Shown in pieces: positions 61,001-64,000 of a DNA stretch of 64,000 bases. The notes under the pieces are model-generated. The model worked only from the letters and a program-made list of their open reading frames with translations, had not been told where the DNA came from and ran no database searches. Every line of letters starts with the position of its first letter. Position 1 is the stretch's first letter. A program made the position numbers and the translations under genes. This stretch comes from Pisaster brevispinus (lineage: Eukaryota > Echinodermata > Asteroidea > Forcipulatida > Asteriidae), in assembly GCA_023634235.1 (NCBI GenBank), contig JAMKCF010000018.1, positions 7,638,768 through 7,702,767 on the forward strand, in the 5' to 3' direction.

Positions 61001-63339
61001 TTCAGGGATGTTTTTCTTGTGACAACTAGGTCAAGCTGGTGCCAGCGTAAAGACCTGGGATGCCTCCAGGATACCTTGTGGGATGGTTTGGTGAAGAAGA
61101 ATGTGTTGGTGATGCAGAGGTTGTGGTAAGAACAGAGTTCTAGCAGCCTTTGACCATTCTCGTTCAGTTTTCCTATGCCAAAGTGTCCGATGCAATTGGG
61201 CCAGGAATCATGGTCTGATCCCACTCGTGCATTAAAGTCTCCCAGTATGTATAGGTGTTCAGTGGCAGGGATGTTTGTGATGACAGAGTCCAGATGTTCA
61301 TAGAATTGATCCTTGGACTCTGCAGAGCTACAGAGAGTTGGAGCATAAATGCTCAGGATGTTCACTGGACCTGAAGCACTTGACAGGCGAAGAGAAAGGA
61401 TGCGTTCTGTGCCTCTGTTTGGTGGTTCTATTGAGGAAAGCAAGGAGTTTCTCACTGCAAATCCAACACCGTGCTGTCGTCGTTCTTGTGGTTCTCTACC
61501 CTGCCAAAAGATGGTGTAGTCTTGTTCCCTGATGCTGCCATCTGAGGAAAGTCTAGTCTCCTGCAGTGCAGCAATGTCGATGTTGAGCCTATTGAGCTCA
61601 CGGCTTATGATGGCCGTCTTTCGGGAGTCGTCAACCTCGGGTAGGTTGTCCGAGATGCCAGGACACATAGTCCTGACGTTCCAGCTTGCTAAACGCAAGA
61701 CTGGTAGTTTTTTATTTCTTTGTAGTTTGCCTGGTGCAATATTTTCAGTCCGCTTGTTGAGTCAATCCTCTAAGCTCCATACACCCATTGAAGCAGGCGG
61801 CCTGTGGCGGGTCAGCACCTTACTAGCTGGGGGCTGCCCAGCTTGAGGTGGGCGGTAGCTGCCAAATGGTAGCAGACATACCAGGTAAAATTTCTTGCGC
61901 ACATGTTCAAAAACAATGTATTGACCTCGTAAGTATGCTGCTACCTAGAGCCCCAAAAGGCTGCCCTTAGGCATATGAAATCTGATTTGTTTTCCATGGA
62001 GCTTCTACCTGCCTCTTTCCTATCTGCTAGGCTAGCCATCAATACTTGCCCACAAGTAGCTGTAATGCAAGTAAAAGGTGTAAATATCAAGCCCTGTTAC
62101 TGTATGGGCAGCAAACATTACGTACATGTGGATCTAGTGAGGTTTTTACTTATTTGCATTATGCAAATCTCTTTCATTGATGATATGCCTTCGTGGAATC
62201 TATCGCAGATTGTACCTCACCCTGTCAAGCCCACAGACCCCTACCTGATGAACCTGACACCTGTCATGCTGCAAGCAACCTGTCTCTGGCGCCGAACTCT
62301 GCTCGCTGCACTGGAGGTAACCCGCATACAGATCCCAACGTTTTCCCGCCGCCTTGGGGTTGAAATAACTGTGGCTCATGGTCTCATCAATCGTCTTGAG
62401 AAGGAAGGATATTGCCATAGTGCTAACAAAGGGAAGAGGTCAGTATAGAAAATGCCTTTGTCATATTGCCACCAACTTTGTTTATCATTCGCCATAGACT
62501 TGGGTCTGTGGCTGTCTCGTCCTCAGACTGGATGAGGGCACATTCCTGGGGTTGACGCCACCACCTGATGGAGGACAGTGGTGCTGCTGTGACTGATAAA
62601 ATCAAGACTCTAACAGGCTTGGAATTAAAGAAGTTTTCCATAGACTTTAAGATTTTTCAATGGAAGTGCCCTTTGTAAAATGGAAATGGCCTTGCATACC
62701 CTTTCAAAGATGATATTTGAGGCCTGCGCAATGATGTAACAGGACATGGGGCACATCTAGTATTGTGCAAGTTGTAGTCAATGGATGATGATGATGAACA
62801 CAATGCGGTTGTACCAATGTGTCAAACTTAAAGATAATTACAAAAGGTGCTATGACCAGCTGCGCTGGCGCCAAAAGCTGCCGCAGTCTGCCCAAGGTCT
62901 GCCATTTGGGGAATTAAAGTGCAAGTAAAGATAATACGGTGCATGTCTCACCATTCACTCATCACGTCAACACATTCTTGTTGCCCAAAATGCACAGTAA
63001 CACAGGGAATCTGACACTCAAAATGGTGCAACCAGATTCATTGTGGGTGATGATGCCAGGTGAATGGGTCTATTTCAAACAAATTATTTCAGCATGAATG
63101 CCATGGAGTTTAAGTAAATGTTACTTTTTCAAAAAAAACTAAATGTTGCACTGTCCTAAAAATGCAGACTTGGCAAAGTTGTGAACAAGGAGAAACTTCA
63201 GTCCGAGGGTCTCAAGAAATACTTTGAGAAGAAGACCAAAGGAGACGACATTTCATCCAAGAAACCTGAGCAACGGAAACCAAATCCAAGCACCATGAGA
63301 GAGGAAAAGTCAGACAAGCAGAAGCTGAAGCTGTCACAG
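49023..63339 (+). CDS. HORMAD1: HORMA domain-containing protein 1 (meiotic axis protein), 15 exons, 3' end outside window
   Basis: Exons: 49023-49070, 50296-50440, 50717-50817, 51711-51731, 52180-52206, 52799-52860, 53408-53559, 54011-54114, 54957-54967, 55909-56092, 56800-56914, 57614-57717, 58226-58342, 62209-62438, 63168-63339. These give 1593 nt, 531 aa in frame. The HORMA domain spans about residues 17-238, with LFVKKLLAVAVSNVMYLRTI, DLHLKILKDDSACPGACQ and VTPADYEPPGF as in vertebrate HORMAD1. An acidic linker (EDGEEDD) follows. A PHD finger lies at 352-396, with CPC, CCEEC, HAVC and CDQC zinc ligands. A winged-helix segment, about 410-490, has LLAALEVTRIQIPTFSRRLG and VAHGLINRLEKEGY. 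A Lys-rich tail ends the visible part. HORMAD1/Hop1 organises meiotic chromosome axes, double-strand-break formation and homologue pairing in germ-cell nuclei. The last exon seen ends with a donor, so more exons follow, probably including the C-terminal closure motif. Confidence 0.92.
49960..50134. mobile_element. Fold-back element, CAGGCCTGGAATT family (best copy)
   Basis: Ends aggcctggaatttcat and atgtaattccaggcct. Other copies or pieces: 40000-40112, 51926-52087, 52507-52676, 55103-55257, 56226-56385, 62620-62726. They share aaaatggccttgc and gaagtgccctttgc. Most copies lie in HORMAD1 introns. Confidence 0.8.
51218..51420. mobile_element. Fold-back MITE, AATAGA(T/C)CGATCCATTA ends
   Basis: An inverted end pair of about 28 bp (gatccattaggctccgccc / ggggcggagcttaatggatc). 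The interior is unusually GC-rich for the window (acacgtg, cgcgcgcg). It lies in HORMAD1 intron 3. Confidence 0.85.
52331..52500. mobile_element. SINE with tRNA part inverted relative to its tail
   Basis: The tRNA-like arm is on the minus strand (ctctaccaactgagct), but the tail caagtcagtttcccttgtgg is on the plus strand. This repeats the arrangement at 25142-25345. It lies in HORMAD1 intron 5. Confidence 0.6.
54957..54967 (+). other. HORMAD1: 11-nt microexon of HORMAD1
   Basis: TCATTCCACAC, between ctacag and gtgagt. It encodes SFH plus two bases of Thr and restores the frame between exon 8 (phase 0) and exon 10 (phase 2). The peptide lines up with the FH region just after the GDVST motif in vertebrate HORMAD1, so it is needed for a complete HORMA domain. 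Confidence 0.8.
57050..57600 (+). mobile_element. Tandem tRNA-containing SINE pieces
   Basis: Three tail segments (57055, 57359 and the tctttgttcaa near 57562) alternate with two tRNA-like segments (about 57270-57325 and 57485-57556). The second has a good D-arm (gctcagttggtagagc) and T-arm, with GTT in the anticodon position, but mismatches in the anticodon stem. It is therefore tRNA-Asn-derived and not a functional tRNA gene. It lies in HORMAD1 intron 11. Confidence 0.65.
58460..61857 (-). mobile_element. LINE inserted in HORMAD1 intron 13
   Basis: The element lies antisense to HORMAD1, between the PHD exon (ends 58342) and the winged-helix exon (starts 62209). It comprises a 5' leader of about 70-160 bp, the long ORF, and a short 3' tail that includes the palindromic GTCTGTCTCGAAAGAC. 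Exact ends and target-site duplication were not found, so both outer limits are approximate. A small fold-back sequence abuts the 5' end at 61865-61948. Confidence 0.8.
58528..61698 (-). CDS. Non-LTR retrotransposon polyprotein: AP endonuclease plus reverse transcriptase
   Basis: A 1056-aa open frame. The N-terminal part is an apurinic-like endonuclease: SWNVRTM, ALQETRLSSDG, LGDFNARVGSDHDSW and DTDHSLIASRVRL carry the catalytic Asn/Glu/Asp/His positions. The reverse transcriptase spans about 480-770, with GKAPGKDGIPSEIIK, NNYRGISLLS, QCGFRAGRSTIDMI, AFIDLTKAFD, NGVKQGCVLAPTLF and the catalytic LFADDAAL. The C-terminus has a CCHC-like finger, CSNCNKTCLSRIGLFSHRRR plus a final Cys. The 61698 end of the frame is TTG, not ATG. 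The in-frame ATG at 61788-61786 is separated from it by TGA at 61764-61762, so the copy is probably inactive though otherwise intact. The clade (RTE/Nimb/Jockey-like) was not resolved. Confidence 0.88.
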   Translation of the reverse strand: MRLASWNVRTMCPGISDNLPEVDDSRKTAIISRELNRLNIDIAALQETRLSSDGSIREQDYTIFWQGREPQERRQHGVGFAVRNSLLSSIEPPNRGTERILSLRLSSASGPVNILSIYAPTLCSSAESKDQFYEHLDSVITNIPATEHLYILGDFNARVGSDHDSWPNCIGHFGIGKLNENGQRLLELCSYHNLCITNTFFFTKPSHKVSWRHPRSLRWHQLDLVVTRKTSLNSVQITRSYHSADCDTDHSLIASRVRLQPRRTHRSKQKGPPRINTAKISDPALCERFAESIKQALQDCPSTTVEERWNYIRDAIHISAMDTYGKREKQNPDWFASGIAVMEPVIETKRAALARYRSDPSVKTLSALRKARNNAKRIARQCANNYWLNLCQSIQLAADTGNTGGMYMGIKKAFRPTINNVMQLKPPTGEVITDRKSQMDRWAEHYQELYSRESTVNDITIESIKSLPVMKDLDILPTLEELNKAINSLTCGKAPGKDGIPSEIIKAGKNTVLLRHLYELLCQCWEEGTVPHDMRDANIITLYKNKGDRSDCNNYRGISLLSTVGKAFARVVLNRLQMLAARVYPESQCGFRAGRSTIDMIFSIRQLQEKCREQRQPLYIAFIDLTKAFDLVSRKALFSLLQKIGCPPKLLMLITSFHDDMQGTIQFDGSTSAPFPIKNGVKQGCVLAPTLFGIFFSLLFSHAFRSSEDGVFLHTRSDGKLFNIARLRAKTKIRRVLIREMLFADDAALSSHSEEALQRLIDCFAEACRDFGLTISLKKTNIMGQDVHSIPSISIGNYTLQVVENFTYLGSTISSNLSLDAELNIRIGKAASMMARLVKRAWENSLLTTNTKMKIYQACVLSTLLYGSESWTSYACQERRLNAFHLRCLRRILCIKWQDRIPNKDVLSRAGMMTIFALLTQRRLRWLGHVNRMEDGRIPKDILYGELVSGARAVGRPALRFKDTCKRDMKACDIAPSSWEASALNRTKWRHVVRTGIQRSDQRRVEQWEAKRERRQQSITQPTTQPDVTLICSNCNKTCLSRIGLFSHRRRCTSKN
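61865..61948. mobile_element. Diverged fold-back MITE next to the LINE 5' end
   Basis: atggtagcagacataccagg pairs imperfectly with tatgctgctacct near 61935. It is related to the element at 43606-43704. Confidence 0.6.
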
Positions 63340-64000
63340 GTAAGACAAAGAACATAGGACCTTAGCTAGATTTCACACAGCTAAGATTGATCTTAACTAG
63401 GAATGAAAACACCCAGCCTCACTTTTGTTTGGCACTTACGCAATAGGACATATCGTTGTCAGTGTGAAAATATTGTATCTCCTTTTTCACTTACTCTGCG
63501 CGTGAGTTTGAAATTGTCAAGCAAAAATTCTCACAAATAGCGCGGCTGTACACACAAAAACAAATATGCACCCAGAGGTGTTTGCATGGAGCATTCTTGT
63601 GCGAGATACAAAATGTATGCAAACTTAAGATACAATGTATTTGCAGTGATGCGACAGTATGTGTCTTTTACTGAAATCTCCATTATAACGTGACTTAACA
63701 TAAGCTTCTGTGGGGGTTTAAGCATTAGTTTTGGGGGGTGTTTTTTTACTAACACATGTACGTGTATTTTTCGCTACATTATTTTCACAGTTTTTCATTA
63801 GCCTATGGTTCACATCACAGCTTTCCACAGTATTCGCTTAACTTAAACTGCTATACGCCTCACTTTTTATTAATTAGTGGCTGGTTTTAATATTAGTAGT
63901 ATTCATATTATAGCTATTACTATTATTATTTCACTGAGGATTTTCAGTCATACATCTCTTTCATTCATTATTAGACTTTGGCATTTGTTTGGCCTCCTAA

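Noticed and set aside
58628..61846. Several plus-strand ORFs of 60-177 aa
   Set aside because: Antisense shadows of the LINE polyprotein.

Overview
The window is animal nuclear DNA. It is AT-rich, its genes are split by many GT-AG introns, and it is crowded with SINEs, fold-back MITEs, a LINE and a large tandem array. An invertebrate deuterostome, most likely an echinoderm, fits best: the gene set is a multi-domain F-type lectin, an aerolysin-like secreted protein, a DUF1057 alpha/beta hydrolase and HORMAD1 with an invertebrate-type C-terminus. The exact taxon is inference.

Layout. (1) 591-14990, + strand: a complete 10-exon gene for a secreted protein with two F-type lectin (fucolectin) domains, a short acidic/Thr linker and a C-terminal PAN/apple-like domain. 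Every intron is phase 1, and the introns hold many inverted repeats. (2) About 16120-25364: eight tandem copies of a unit of about 1.13-1.14 kb. Each carries a perfect GGGTCAnnnTGACCC palindrome, and a SINE with an inverted 5' half interrupts the last copy. (3) 28595-31615, + strand: TATA box, non-coding first exon, then a one-exon ORF for a secreted protein with an aerolysin/ETX-MTX2-like pore-forming region. (4) 31616-36171: intergenic, repeats only. (5) 36172-45630, - strand: a complete 7-coding-exon alpha/beta hydrolase (DUF1057 type, 322 aa), with a probable non-coding first exon ending near 48281. (6) 49023 to beyond 63339, + strand: HORMAD1, 15 exons seen, including an 11-nt microexon. 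HORMA domain, acidic linker, PHD finger and winged helix occur in that order; the 3' end lies outside the window. A LINE (58528-61788, - strand) sits in the intron between the PHD and winged-helix exons.

The HORMAD1 and hydrolase genes are head-to-head and probably share the promoter region at about 48500-49000. No functional link between them is claimed. The lectin and the aerolysin-like protein are both secreted and would suit immunity or defence, but that is inference. All exon models were built by hand from splice sites and reading-frame continuity; each joined CDS stays open across every junction given.
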